A stretch of 64,000 bases of DNA, from positions 20,785,001-20,849,000 of the forward strand of contig JALMGJ010000008.1 in the NCBI GenBank assembly GCA_023362775.1, read 5' to 3'. This DNA is from Charina bottae. Its lineage: Eukaryota; Chordata; Lepidosauria; Squamata; Charinaidae. A program made the translations under genes and the position numbers. The stretch's first letter is position 1. The number at the start of each line of letters is the position of its first letter. Under the pieces are notes generated by a model. The model did not search any database. It was not told the origin of the DNA and saw nothing but the letters and a program-made list of their open reading frames with translations. Below are positions 10,958-23,300 of the stretch, in pieces.

Positions 10958-12128
10958 TTCCTGAAACTGCTAATTTGTGAGCCATGAGGTTACAAGACCA
11001 CAAGCAGACAGAGTTAATTTATGGACAACAATAGAAAGCCTAGGACCTAGATTTTTGCACAGAAATAGATCTATATTCTTCTGTGCAAGTATCTGCTTCT
11101 TGACTACCACAAACCATTTGCACTCTGCTTGCATCCCTAAATTATAACCATTAACTTCCAACTAAAAAAAAAAGGGGGGGGGTCCTTTCCTCTTTAATGT
11201 ATGAACCATCTTTATACTGAGCATACATCTATTTCAGTCGTTCTTACTCTCCAGTGATTTTTCAATATTTCTCCTCTCCCCAATCACTGGCTCCCTGATA
11301 CTTTCCTGAGGACTAATTAGGAACTGAATCTGGAATGTTTGACATGCAAAACATGGCTCTACAAATGAATTTTGGCCAGTTGGACTGGAAAAATATGGAT
11401 GGCCGCTAGTCAGGAGCAAGGGGTCAGAGTTTTTCCATGTCTTTCAGGCCAAGTGATGGTTGCCCAGATTTTTGCAGCATAGGGGTGGTCATTCTAGTTT
11501 TGGCCTTTGTTATACTCACAAGGAGAATGGAGTGCAGTGGAGGGATGCAGGTATTGAAATGTGGCATGATTCTAAACCTGCCAACAGATGTCAGGATACA
11601 CAGACTGATTTCACATATTAGACTGATTTGATTTGTTTGGTTTTTAATATATAATGCAAGCCTGGCTACTGTGTTTTGGAGATGATAGTTTCCATAGCTT
11701 AATGTTGCAAGAACCCAGCCAGCTATGATTTATGCAATAAGTCTTGTTTAAGCAACCTAATGGATTTATGAGTTGTGGGAACAGGGCAATGAAATTCTAA
11801 ACATCAGCTGATCATGTGGAATCTCAAGATAAGAAAAGAATTGACCAAGTAGGAAAGCATGGGTTAAGAAATATTCTCTTAGGCAAAGACAGTTTATCTA
11901 AAAATTTAATCAAACAAAAATTAAAATGAATAGTTAAACCAATGTGATATATACTGTATGTATAGATATATAATCATCATATGAATTATATGAGTAATGA
12001 TGGTAGTAATTCTGGGAAGAAATGTAATTGAATACAATATGGTTTACTTTCAAGTAAAGACACATAAACTAATGCTGCAAATTAAGAATCATCAATATTC
12101 TCAGGAAAGAAGTAAGATACACATTCAA
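10958..12128. other. Intergenic, nothing recognised
   Basis: AT-rich; A and G homopolymers at 11164-11181. No supported gene. Confidence 0.4.
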
Positions 12129-12212
12129 TAACCGCCCAGGGTCCCTCCTTGTGAGGGAGATGGGCGGGATATAAATGTGATAAACAAACAAACAAACAAA
12201 CAAATAAATAAA
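12129..12212 (+). mobile_element. L2-type LINE 3' tail
   Basis: AACCGCCCAGGGTCC, GGGAGATGGGCGGGATATAA and an A/AAAC-rich end form the standard 3' terminus of the L2-like family here (compare 24867-24960 and 53912-53995). Confidence 0.75.
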
Positions 12213-13205
12213 ATTTATATATTATTCTGGCTTACTTTTGATGAGTTATATCTGAGGAAGAACTGAATTGTACCAAAGTCATACATAGCCTCCTCCCTCT
12301 TTCTAATTATCCTTATTACTGAGACTGTATTCTGAGAATAAGGGCTGCTCAGCTGCAGACTGAATATATTTTTGTCTATACTTTATGGCTTTTCAGACCT
12401 GAAAGTTTGCAGTCATTCAGAACAAAATTAATCTAATTTAAGATACCATCTTAACTTTCAACCATTTATGTAAGCATCCATGGATTACTAACACACTGGG
12501 ATTGTTGTATAACTAATGCCTTGGTTACATATTGTTAACATGGTTTGTTTATATATGTGGGCCAAATTTATCCTTGATCTTCCATTTTCCTTTTTTCACT
12601 GTGGTCCAAAATAATCAAGCCTTTAAAAAGGAATTTATGTTCCTTAGAGTGAAAATAGAGAAGATAGTGGAATATATACACACTTCTGCCTCTTTGATTT
12701 TATATCTATCTGTCTATCATCTGTCTGTCTGTCTGTCTGTCTATCCTATCTAATCTATCTTCAGAAAATTTACAGACTGAAATAGGGTTAAGGTACTCGA
12801 TAGCTAGAATTTTAATCACAGTTTTTCTGATTCTAAATTGCATATCAAAGTTCATATTGCTGAACTAGGAGAAACAAATAATATATTTGAAAGAAGAATA
12901 TACAATATGATTTTTGTTTTGTTTTCCCCAGTTCTTCTATAGTGAAACTGGAAGTATGCTGCCTGTGTTGGGAGCAGTTTGTTTTACATGCCTTGTGAAT
13001 CTAATGGCTCTCATGGCATAAGAGATTCACAGAATCTTAGTTTATACATTAAAGTAAAAGCAGGACAAGAAAAACAGAAAATATTGTTGTTTATTTTATT
13101 TATTGAAACATTTTCAGATTGGCCATCACACTCACAAATACAAGGGGATGTTCAATGAACATGTTTTAAATTAGCCACATTTGTATATATTCACTGTAGA
13201 ATGTT
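12213..13205. other. Intergenic with a CTGT/ATCT simple repeat
   Basis: Short tandem (CTGT)n and ATCT units at about 12704-12760; otherwise nothing recognised. Confidence 0.4.
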
Positions 13206-13335
13206 TATAGCCAAATCCAATCAGATTCAGGAGATATATAAATTTGCTAAAGCAGACTGGATCTGAATTTGAACATTCCTAAAGCTTTGTTCAGATTAAG
13301 ACACAATATATTTATCTCAAGATGTCCATATATAC
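13206..13335. repeat. Direct repeat flanking the Tc1 region, left copy
   Basis: About 130 bp starting TAGCCAAATCCAATCAGATT and ending near GATGTCCATATA. It recurs in the same orientation at 14698-14828 with some 10 differences. The left copy runs straight into the Tc1 terminus. Confidence 0.85.
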
Positions 13336-14235
13336 AGAGAATATAAAAAGTCTACATACCCATGTTAAAATGCTAGGTTTTTGAGATGTAAAAATATCAG
13401 ACCAAGACCTTTAATATAACATACAAGCTGTACAATTCAATTGAAAAACAAACTGAGATCTTTCAGGGCGAAAAAATAAAAATAAAAAAAACTAGAATAA
13501 CGTGGTTGCATAAGTGTGCACACCCTTAAACTAATACTTCGTTGAAGCACCGTTTGATTTTATGACAGCATTCAGTCTTTTGGGGTAGGAGTCTATCAGC
13601 ACAGCACATCTTGCCTTGGGAATCTTTGCCCACTCTTCCTTGCAGAAGCGCTCCAAATCTGTCAGATTGCGAGGGCATCTCCTGTGCACAGCCCTCTTCA
13701 GGTCACCCCACAGATTTTCAATTGGATTCAGGTCCGGGCTCTGGCTGGGCCATTCCAAAACTTTGATCTTCTTCTGATGAAGCCATTCTTTTGTTGATTT
13801 GGAGGTATGCTTTGGGACGTTGTCGTGTTGAAAGATGAAATTCCTCTTCATCTTCAGCATTTTAGCAGAGGCCTGAAGGTTTTGTGCCAAAATTGACTGA
13901 TATTTGGAACTGTTCATAATTCCCTCCACCTTGACTAATGCCCCAGTTCCAGATGAAGAAAAGCAGCCCCAAAGCATAATGCTGCCACCACCATGCTTCA
14001 CCGTGGGTATGGTGCACTTTTGGGGATGTGCAGTGTTGTTTTTGCACCAAACATACTGTTTGGAATTATGGCCAAAAAGTTCAACCTTGGTCTCATTAGA
14101 CCATAACACATTTTCCCACATGCTTTTGTCAGACTTGATGTACAGTAGGTTTTTGCAAAATGTAGCCAGGCTTGGATGTTTTTGTTTGAACTTTTTGGCC
14201 ATAATTCCAATCATAGTCTTTCTAAAAGCAGGAAA
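13336..14235 (-). mobile_element. 5'-truncated Tc1-like DNA transposon
   Basis: The left end carries a Tc1-type terminal sequence (AAAAAGTCTACATACCCATG then GTTAAAATGCTAGG) next to TATA. The minus-strand transposase frame fills most of the rest. The right end stops inside the coding region, so the N-terminal DNA-binding domain and the other inverted repeat are missing. Confidence 0.85.
13531..14214 (-). pseudogene. Tc1-like transposase, C-terminal DDE domain, inactive
   Basis: The 227-residue frame is the catalytic half of a Tc1-family transposase, which cuts and joins the element at TA sites. Full proteins of the family are about 340 residues, so some 110 N-terminal residues (paired helix-turn-helix) are lost. 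The DD34E triad is visible: HDN (about residue 130), then 34 residues, then the E of NPIENLW. The first catalytic position should be WSDET but reads WSNET (residue 40, codon AAT at 14097-14095). The enzyme would therefore be dead even apart from truncation. The frame has no internal stop, suggesting moderate age. Confidence 0.9.
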
Positions 14236-14697
14236 TATATAATATATAATTTTCAGTTATAGTTAATGCAAGACACAAAACTGTTTTTCCCATTTGGGCT
14301 GTGGATTCAGACCCTAGATTCTAACTGCAGATTCAGCACATCAGTCTGAGGAGAAGCATGCTGTTTTCTAAATTATCACTTACATTAATTGAAATATTGC
14401 TTGTGCCAGTGCACAATTACATGTAATTTAAACCATGCCTTCAGAAAATAGCATGCATATCCCACACGTTGGCACTTGTCACTCATTGTAGATGCTCATG
14501 GTTTGTGCATACTCTTATTCATTGTGGTTTATATCCACTTTTGTTCGTTTTTATTTTATTCTTGGGAATTCTCAAATTCTCAATTCTATGAGCTGTTGCA
14601 CTGAAAACACTATTGCAGCATTCAGAACAAACTTTAGAACTTGGGGCTACCATCTTTGTTCAGGTGCTGCTGGAAAATTTCAGGTGAAAAGGCACTG
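14236..14697. other. Unassigned DNA between Tc1 remnant and right direct repeat
   Basis: No recognised repeat or gene; it lies inside the interval bounded by the ~130-bp direct repeats. Confidence 0.4.
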
Positions 14698-14828
14698 ATA
14701 GCCAAATCTAATCAGATTCAGGAGATACATGACTTTGCTAAATCAGTCTGAATCTGAATTTGAACATTCCTAAAGCTTTGTTCAGATTAAGACAATATAT
14801 TTATCTCAAGATGTCTGTATATACAGTA
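14698..14828. repeat. Direct repeat flanking the Tc1 region, right copy
   Basis: Same sequence and orientation as 13206-13335, starting TAGCCAAATCTAATCAGATT. Here it continues into TACAGTATGTATG instead of the Tc1 terminus. Confidence 0.85.
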
Positions 14829-14900
14829 TGTATGCATTATAGAGCAGGGAGAAAAAGCAGTGAGTGGTTATTACTGATATTATCAGTATATTATCTGATA

Positions 14901-15066
14901 CAGGGATGGAACTAGGGTCTGTGTCACCCGGGGCAAACATGGATTCTGCAGCCCCCCATGGGTTATTTTGTCATTTTGGCACCCCCTGGGCATCATTTTG
15001 GTGCACCCCCCAGCACGGCGCTCGGGGCACATGGCCCCCTTGCCCATTCCCCTAGTTGTAGCCCTG
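14901..15066. mobile_element. hAT-type MITE with 8-bp TSD (CAGGG family)
   Basis: The ends CAGGGATGGAACTAGGG and CCCCTAGTTGTAGCCCTG are imperfect inverted repeats. The exact flanking 8-mer atctgata (14893-14900 and 15067-15074) is a hAT-type target duplication. A second member is at 31445-31658. Confidence 0.85.
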
Positions 15067-15249
15067 ATCTGATATTATCACTGATATTATCCAGAGGTAA
15101 AACTTGTGGTCTTCTTTATTCTCAAAACATTTTCTAACTATTTCAAAAACAGGCAAGTGGTTTTGTACTTCTTTTTCTTCTTTTAAATTACAGATTACAA
15201 AGTAGAGAACTTTCATAAAATGAAACCGAAGTGCAAAGAAACGGCAAAG

Positions 15250-15722
15250 TAAACTTGCTGCCTCCAAACCTGCTGTGATTCCGCGCAGGTCCTAGTGCCT
15301 GCCTTGTGCCTGGCTGCCTCCAAACCTGCTGTGATTCCGCGCAGGTCCTAGTGCCTGCCTTGTGCCTGGCTGCCTCCAAACCTGCTGTGATTCCGCGCAG
15401 GTCCTAGTGCCTGCTTTGTGCCTGGCCGCCTCCAAACCTGCTGTGATTCCGCGCAGGTCCTAGTGCCTGCTTTGTGCCTGGCTGCCTCCAAACCTGCTGT
15501 GATTCCGCGCAGGTCCTAGTGCCTGCTTTGTGCCTGGCTGCCTCCAAACCTGCTGTGATTCCGCGCAGGTCTTAGTGCCTGCCTTGTGCCTTGCTGCCTC
15601 CAAACCTGCTGTGATTCCGCGCAGGTCCTAGTGCCTGCCTTGTGCCCTGCTGTAAGAGTGTGTTGCAAAATGATGCATGTCTAAAAAGTGTGTCACCAAC
15701 ATGAAAAGTTTGGAAAGCTCTG
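15250..15722. mobile_element. Left-truncated hAT MITE with expanded minisatellite
   Basis: The right 73 bp (15650-15722, ending AGTTTGGAAAGCTCTG) match the right end of the complete element at 41908-42195. The inside is a 7-unit array of the same 56-bp repeat that occurs about twice there. The left inverted repeat is not found. Confidence 0.7.
15258..15649. repeat. 56-bp minisatellite, seven units
   Basis: Seven head-to-tail units, each starting CTGCCTCCAAACCTGCTGTG (one CCGCC variant), begin exactly every 56 bp: 15258, 15314, 15370, 15426, 15482, 15538, 15594. Units differ at only a few positions, for example TGCCTTGTG versus TGCTTTGTG. Confidence 0.95.
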
Positions 15723-18038
15723 CCTTAGGCTATGTTATCTGAAAGATACTTTGTTCCCTCCCATTCATAGACCCAATTCAAGGCCTTGCCACACACAAAA
15801 GTGGCATCAACTCAAGATTGGTACTGCTCTTGTAACCTCAAGGGTATCCTCTGTGGGGTCTCAGATGATCTCCATATGTTGAGTTGCTTAACTGGAAGAT
15901 AGTAAGCTTTGCTGCTGCTCCAGAGGAAACATAGCCAAGGTTGTTTTCCCATACTTCCTCTTCAGTTGAGCAGATAGCTCCCCACTAGTAGACCTCCTGC
16001 TTTGGTTCTGGAGATTTTCTATCCTTTCCTGAAATGGAAACATCATTTGCCTTGCCACCATTTCCCCATTCCTATCTCGCTATTATGAGAGGCAGCTTTG
16101 CTGTGATCCTACATAGTGAATATTTTTGCTTCATTTTCCAGAATATGAAAAGCAAACACAGGAAGAGAAGAATTAAAGGGGGCAGGGTTTCAATGAGCTG
16201 ATTTTTAGCACTCACCTGTTGACCAGCTGGAGGGAGCTGTGACTAAAAAAGGAAGATGAAGACATTTAAGGAGTACCACAGAGCAATGCAAAAATACTCT
16301 TCTGATTTGGGAGGTGAAGCTTTATGAAAGGGACAGTTTTGCTAAGAACATGAATAATTGTTTCTACAGATGGGGGAAAAGATCACATAATTCTGAGGGC
16401 CAAAATGCAATTACACTCAATTGCTATGTGTGAGCACATCTCTGAATGTGCTTTTCTTTTGCTAAAAGGATCATAATCTGAATTAGTGCTGCAGCTTAGC
16501 AGGAAGTTGAAAAAACTCCCCCCCCCCCCATGGCAAGTTATCAGTGCAAAACTACTTTTACAGCTTAATTAGCTCATAATATTCACGGATCTCCGTATAA
16601 TATTACAAATGATGCAACACTGGGGACAGGGTTCAGAAACATTATGGGAAAGAGGTGTCAGTTAGTGTTAGACATCCTGCCAGCCGTTTCTCCTGCTAGC
16701 CTTAGATGATGCAAAATAAAACATTGGGCAGAGAGTTTTCATTCCTTTCAGCTTTGCTGTATGCCCAGGACTGGCTCAAGATATTTTGTTGCCTGGAGCA
16801 AAGGAGAAGTTGATGCTTTAATGTGGAGTAGAAGTGATGTGTATATTGCAATGGGTGGATTATTCTGGGGCTGTGATCTTGACTGTTTGCTTTCTTTGTA
16901 CAGTATGTGAATGGCATATAGGACCAATTATTCACTGGACATTACCTGCATGTCTACTGTAGGCAATTGTTAAAGTATTCAGATTCCAAGTCATTGCAAA
17001 TCCCAATTGTTTCTTCTAAAAGGGAAAGTATGCATTACTTACTTGCTTATTTACTTACTTGTTAGTTAGTTAGGCAACCCTTTGTTTCACCACTCAGATC
17101 ATTTAAGAATTTTGTACTTTTGTTCCTTATGACACCATCCTGAAACTTAATAATAATCCCCATATTATGAACTACAGGCTGAAAAAACTATGATTTCCTA
17201 AGGGTCAATTTGTCAGTTTCTATCTGAATTTAGACTTGAAAGTGGATATCCATTTACAGTTCAGGTTCTTGACAATAGAACTGCAATGTTTCAACAATTT
17301 TCAATAACCAGTGAGCAAATCATCCCACTAGTGAAAGAAAGAGAGGGGTGGGGCAGTTAGAAACATTCTACAGAACAGTCTCATCTTCGCTGACACATTT
17401 GGTTTGGATTTGGAAAGAGTTTGAGTTGAACTGCCAAGTGCTTTCTACAAACAGTCATTTTTGGTGATTGTTCGCTTCAGTAGTGCTATATTTGGACTGG
17501 AAAGTAAAGCTGGATGAGAAGAAAGAGCCACTGCGGTACAACAGGAAGGTCTCAAGCAAATGACATTATACATAAGGAAGAAATGACTTTAAAATCTCTG
17601 GGTAAATATCCACATTGACCCAGCTAACACTTTTTCCCATTACATCATATTCAAAGTAGTCTGTATATTATAGACCATACGCTGATGAAAAAGAAACATT
17701 CTACAGTGCAGAAACATAGAACTGATACTGAGCACACCCCAGCTGGATGGTTGACAAAGTAAGGATGTTGATGCAAACCATTAAAAATCTCCAAGTATAC
17801 AAGAGAAGGAGTTATGTATGGCATCTCAGCAAGTTCCTTTGAACTAAGAGGTAAGACTGAGTATGTGTAGTTTTGGAAGAGTAAATAGAACAAATAAGTA
17901 AGAATAAATGAAGAAGGAGGATATTAGAGTATTGCATTTGGCAAACAATATTATGTTTGTAAAGTCATGTGGTTTGTGCAAGGAACTAAAACTTGAAGCC
18001 ATGGGAGACTGGACTAATGTTCAGAAGGTCAATAAATC
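15723..18038. other. Intergenic, nothing recognised
   Basis: No supported gene; C-run at 16519-16529 and TTAC-rich stretch near 17035-17070 only. Confidence 0.4.

Positions 18039-18107
<69 letters not shown>
18039..18107. repeat. (ATAG)n microsatellite
   Basis: About 17 perfect tetramer units. Confidence 0.97.
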
Positions 18108-19404
18108 GTATATAGCCAATAAATTAAATTGATTCGCAGAAAAAAAGCTTCCTTTTATTTTATTTTTTTTAGAAAGGAGAAAATCAGGTTTGTCAGAGTT
18201 AACATAAGTGGGGCTTCTAAACTATGTTAGCAGCACATTGTTACATGCTGAGCAAAATAGTAATAATGGCACTACTTCTGTTAAAATGAAACAGAAGAAG
18301 CAGAATTGCAAGAATAGTCCCATACAACTGCCTGTTGATTTAATATTGTATACAAAGATGAGTAGAAATAAGTACTTACATTGATCTTTGTCTTTGGGTT
18401 GTTGCTATTAATTGTGTATTTAGGGCACAACGTGTTCCTTGCAGAAGTGATCATTAGTACTGTACTTCTGTACTTAAACATTCAGAAATAATACCTTTTA
18501 AATTGTCATGTTGATAATGTAATAAAATCATGTGCAAGTTTACTTAAAATTACTTCAGTATGTTGACTGAGTACAATAGGGCTTTTAAGTAAAATGACAT
18601 TTTAAATATTTTTAAATATTCCAGATGATAGGGAAGGTAGCAGTTATCGCTCTTGGTCCTGATGCCTTTCCAATTCCATTTCTTCCTGCTCACTATGTAC
18701 TCCAGCATGGAACCTTTTAGGTTTGCTTTGTATTAGTGAAGAGAGAGATAAGAGGATCTGAACTGGGTTACATCAAAAGCCTTTCAGTAACCCTGAAGGA
18801 AGATCCCATAAACAGGGGTCACCAGGGTTAGATTGAGGCTTTATCTTCGTATTTGGGTTAGGATGACTTTGTGGGTCTTCTGCCTCTGTAAGTTCAATAC
18901 TGCATTGCTCACAAATGGTGAGCTTTCTCATTTTTATTTTTTTATACAAATAATATATTTATTTAGTTGCAAAATGCCATGTATTAATTGACAGCAAAAG
19001 GGTGTTGAAAGAAAAAGGAAATGTCCACTACTTGAATTTTGTGTGAAAGCACTAAATTTATATTGGGAAAGAACCCGTGAAGCCAGTTCTATTCAATTTC
19101 TGTTTTATTTCATTTGTGCCTTCACATTCTTTACAGTCCTCAAAGCACAGATTTTATGTCTCTGTTTCTTGCAGAATTTGTAGTTTATAGAGTTTAAATG
19201 TAGTTTAAATATAGTTCTAATGCAACATTAGGAAAGTACCACATCAAACTTCCTCTGTGCCAGCTTGCTTATTTAGCTTGTTAGCAAATCTGATCATTAG
19301 AAAGATGGTTCTACCAGTAATTATATAATAATTATTATATATAAATATAATATATTTCTAATAATAATAATATAATATAATACAAATAAAATATAACAAT
19401 AATA
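18108..19404. other. Intergenic, AT-rich
   Basis: AT-rich TA/TAA tract at 19320-19395; no supported gene. Confidence 0.4.
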
Positions 19405-19645
19405 GAGCCAGTTTGGTCTAGTGGTTAAGGTGCTGGGCTAGAAACTAGGAGTCTGTGAGTTCTAGTCCTGCCTGAGGCATGAAAGCCAGCTGGGTGACCT
19501 TGCGCCAGTCACTCTCTCTCAGCCCAACTCACCTCACAGGGTTGTTGTGGGGAAAATAGGAGGAGGAAGAAGTATTAGGTATGTTCGCCGCCTTGAGTTA
19601 TTTATAAAAATAAAGGCAGGATAAAAATTAAATAAATAAATAAAT
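19405..19645 (+). mobile_element. Squamate tRNA-derived SINE (Sauria type)
   Basis: The head has an A-box-like TGGTCTAGTGGTTAAGG and a B-box-like GAGTTCTAGTCCTGCC. The body has GCTGGGTGACCTTGCGCCAGTC and CAGGGTTGTTGTGGGG. The tail has CCGCCTTGAGTTATTTATAA and ends in (AAAT)n. A near-identical copy is at 48449-48699. It would be transcribed by Pol III and mobilised by a LINE partner. Confidence 0.88.
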
Positions 19646-20225
19646 TGCATAACGCAGTCTAATATAAATATTGCTAAATACTAATGCTCAGTATATGTTC
19701 AAGCTGAAGCCCAGGATGACCATTATTAAAATAATACCTTACAGAGCTAGAAGTTTCCAAGTTAAAAAGCACACTCTGGTGAGTCATCTTCAACTTTTTA
19801 TTACAGATTTCTTATTGCTTTTCTTGTTAATTGTTCAGTTCTCGAATGCATGTAAATTTAACTTCTGGGTCTTTTTCATAAAGGGTCTGAGGAATAAGTC
19901 AGACACAAGATGTTGATCATGGTGTCCCATTTTAAATATTGTTTTTCCTCATGAAATATTAAATTCTGGAAAACACTTTAGAAAGATGTTTCGTGTAGAT
20001 GCTATAATTTTAACAAGTAGACATTTGAGTAACTTTCTGTGGGATACAGAGCTCAGAATGGGAAAGAATGGATGAAGCAGTAGCATTGTTAAAGAAGCAG
20101 CATAAGTAATTATGATCAACATTTTGAAAGAATTTTCTCTTGCGTTACATGTGTGATATTTCATAATGATGAAATATTTTCCAAATATCGGATACACTCT
20201 CAGTTTAAAACCTGGGTAGCAGCCA
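19646..20225. other. Intergenic, nothing recognised
   Basis: No supported gene or repeat. Confidence 0.4.
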
Positions 20226-20336
20226 CAGATGATAGCCCTGTGGAATATCTTGCCCCCTGAGGCGAGACAGGCACCCTCGCTCCTGGCCTTCAGGAAGTCG
20301 TTAAAGACCTGGTTCTGCTGCCTTGCCTGGAAGGAC
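20226..20336 (+). mobile_element. Host L2 copy, left part (interrupted)
   Basis: The + strand encodes WNILPPEARQAPSLLAFRKS and LKTWFCCLAWKD, the C-terminal end of the L2 protein also present (as WNMLPPEVRQAPS...) in the minus-strand copy. It stops at the (TTTA)n tail of that copy and resumes at about 24741. Confidence 0.8.
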
Positions 20337-23300
20337 TTAATTTATTTATTTATTTATTTATTTATTTATGGTTCGATTTGTATTTACTGCTCCATCTCCC
20401 CATAAGGGGACTCTGGGTGGTTTACAAGAATCAGCAATTAAAATTTAACAATTAAAACAACATATATATATATAGTACTCTCTAATACAATAATAATTAA
20501 ACTAAATATAAAATCCAGGATGTGATGGGTTGATGTTTAAAAGGGCTCTATGGCACCAGCCATCCCCAAGAGGAACTGTTCCCCCCCCTCCCATGCAAGG
20601 CGGCAGAACCAGGTCTTTAAGTTCTTTCTGAAGGCCGGGAGCGATGGGGCCTGCCTCACCTCCGGGGGTAGCATATTCCAAAGGGTGGGCGCCACTATCG
20701 AGAAGGCCCGCTTTCTAGACCCTGTCAGGTAAAATTCCCTTACCGACGGGATCCGCAGCATGCCCTCTCTAAATGACCGAGTGGGACGGTTCGACATTAT
20801 GGGGATGAGACGGTCCCTCAGGTAACCTGGTCCCATGCCATGTAGGGCTTTAAAGGTAATAACCAACACCTTGAATTGGACCCGGAAGCACACAGGTACC
20901 CAGTGCAGCTGTCGCAGCAGAGGTGTCACATGTGCTGATCTTGGAGCACCAATAACTGCGCGAGCAGCTGCATTCTGGACCAGTTGAAGCTTCCGGATAC
21001 TCTTCAAGGGTAGCCTCATGTAGAGCGCATTGCAATAGTCTATATGGGAGATTACCAGGGCATGAGTGACTGTACGGAGGGCATCCTGATCCAGGAAAGG
21101 GCGTAACTGGCGCACAACACGAAGTTGTGCAAAAGCCCTTCTGGCCACGGCTGCCACCTGCTCTTCGAGCAGGAGCCGTGAGTCCAGAAGAACCCCCAGA
21201 TTCCGCACTTGGTCTGAATGGGGTAGTGCAACCCCATCCAGAACTAAAGATGATAACTTCCTGGGTCCACAGGAGCCATCAATCCACAGCCACTCCGTCT
21301 TACCAGGGTTCAGTCGAAGCCTGTTGTTCCCCATCCAGACCCCCACAGCCTCCAGGCACTGAGAAAGGGTAGCCACTGCATCACTTACCTCACCAGGGAT
21401 GGAGATATATAATTGAGTATCGTCTGCATATTGATGGTACCTCATCCCATGGTGACAGATGATCTCACCCAGCAGTTTCATGTAGATATTAAATAGGAGA
21501 GGGGAGAGAACCAAACCCTGCAGCACCCCACAAAAGAGGGGGCGAGGGTCGGACCTCTCATCTCCTATTACCACCGATTGGGACCGGCCCTGGAGGAAGG
21601 AGGTGAACCAGCGCAAAACTACGCCTCCCACCCCCAACTCCCTGAGCTGTCCCAAAAGGATACCATGGTCGATGGTATCAAATGCTGCTGAGAGGTCAAG
21701 AAGAGCCAGGATGGATGCACTCCCTCCATCCCGCTCCCGCCAGAGATCATCTGTAAGTGCAACCAATGCAGTTTCCACCCCATATCCCAGCCTTAAACCT
21801 GACTGAAAGGGGTCCAGATAATCCGTATCATCCAGGATCCTCTGGAGTTGTAACGCCACCACTTTCTCAACCACCTTCCCTAAAAAGGGGAGGTGGGAGA
21901 CAGGACGAAAATTGTCCAATATAGTAGGGTCAAGTGATGGTTTCTTGAGGAGGGGGTGCACCAGAGCCTCTTTAAAAGCAGCTGGGAACACCCCCTCCCC
22001 CAGAGATGTATTAACCATCACCTGGACCCAACCACATGTCACCTCCCGGGCTGCCTGTACCAGCCAGGAAGGGCATGGGTCTAGATGACATGTGGTGGCC
22101 CTTACAACCCGAAAGATCCTGTCCACATCCTTAGGTCCAACAGGATCGAACTGTTCCCAGATAACCGGGCAAAGACGTTCCCTCAGCATCTCCCCAGACT
22201 GTACTACACACTTAGAGTCCAACTTAGACCGAATCTGAGCGATTTTATCCTGCAGATGCTCAGAAAATTCTTCCGCACAGCCCTGCAGGTGGGTCACAGA
22301 CTCCACCTTACCCAAAAGAGATCGTGTTATCTTAAACAGGGCCGTCGGGCGGCATTCTGCGGACACAATAAGAGCGGAGAAATATTGACGTTTTGCTGCT
22401 CTTACCGCCACAAGGTAGGTCTTAACAGCGACTCTAGCTTGTGTTCGGTCAGATTCAGTCTTTGTCTTTCTCCAGTGGTACTCTAGGTGTCTCTTAACCC
22501 TCTTCAAGACCCTCAACTCCTCCATAAACCAAGGGGAGTATCGGGTCAAGTGTGGTAAGAGAGGCCGCATAGGCGCGATCCTGTCCAAGGCCCCGGCCGC
22601 CTCCCTATTCCAGGCTGCGGCCAGGACCTCCACTGGAGCGTGCAGTAGATCCTGAGGTATAACCCCCAGCTCCCTCTGAAACCCTATTGGGTCCATTGGT
22701 TGCTGGGGGTGGACCAATCGACTGGGTCCTGCCTCCCTGTGGAGTGGGGTGGCATAAGATAATCTCAAGGTCACCAGGGCGTGATCTGACCATGACAAAG
22801 GGGAAAGATGTAACTCTCCCCTCAGAGCATACTGCCACTGCTCCGACAAGAAAACTAAGTCCGGGGTGAGTCCACTGTCTGGAGTTGGGTCTCGAATAAT
22901 CTGGAACAGGCCCATGGCTGCCATGGTAGTCATGAACTCCCGAGCCGCCTCAGAGGCACATCCCAGGGATGGCAGATTGAAATCCCCCAGAACCATAAGC
23001 CTAGGGAATTCCACCGCCAGCCCCGAGACGGCCTCCAGCAGCTCAGGCAGGGATGTCGCTACGCAGCAGGGAGGCTGGTACAGCAGCAACACTCCCAACT
23101 GTTCTCGAGAACCCAAGTTGAAAAACAGGGTCTCACAACCGGCCACTTGCGGAGCAGCGCCCCTGAAGGCCACTAGAGACTCTCGAATTACAACCGCCAC
23201 CCCTCCTCCCCTGCCCCGGAGTCTCGGCTGATGCCACACCTGAAACCCGGCTGGGCATATTTCAGAGAGGGCTACCCCCCCTCCGAGCTCAGCCAGGTCT

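Noticed and set aside
10716..11003. Pro-Ser, Ser-Leu and Gly-Arg repeat proteins on both strands
   Set aside because: Pure products of the CTTC/CCCTCT microsatellite.
15188..15379. Regular 56-bp repeats considered as a CRISPR array
   Set aside because: Units are continuous with no unique spacers, and the setting is vertebrate nuclear DNA.
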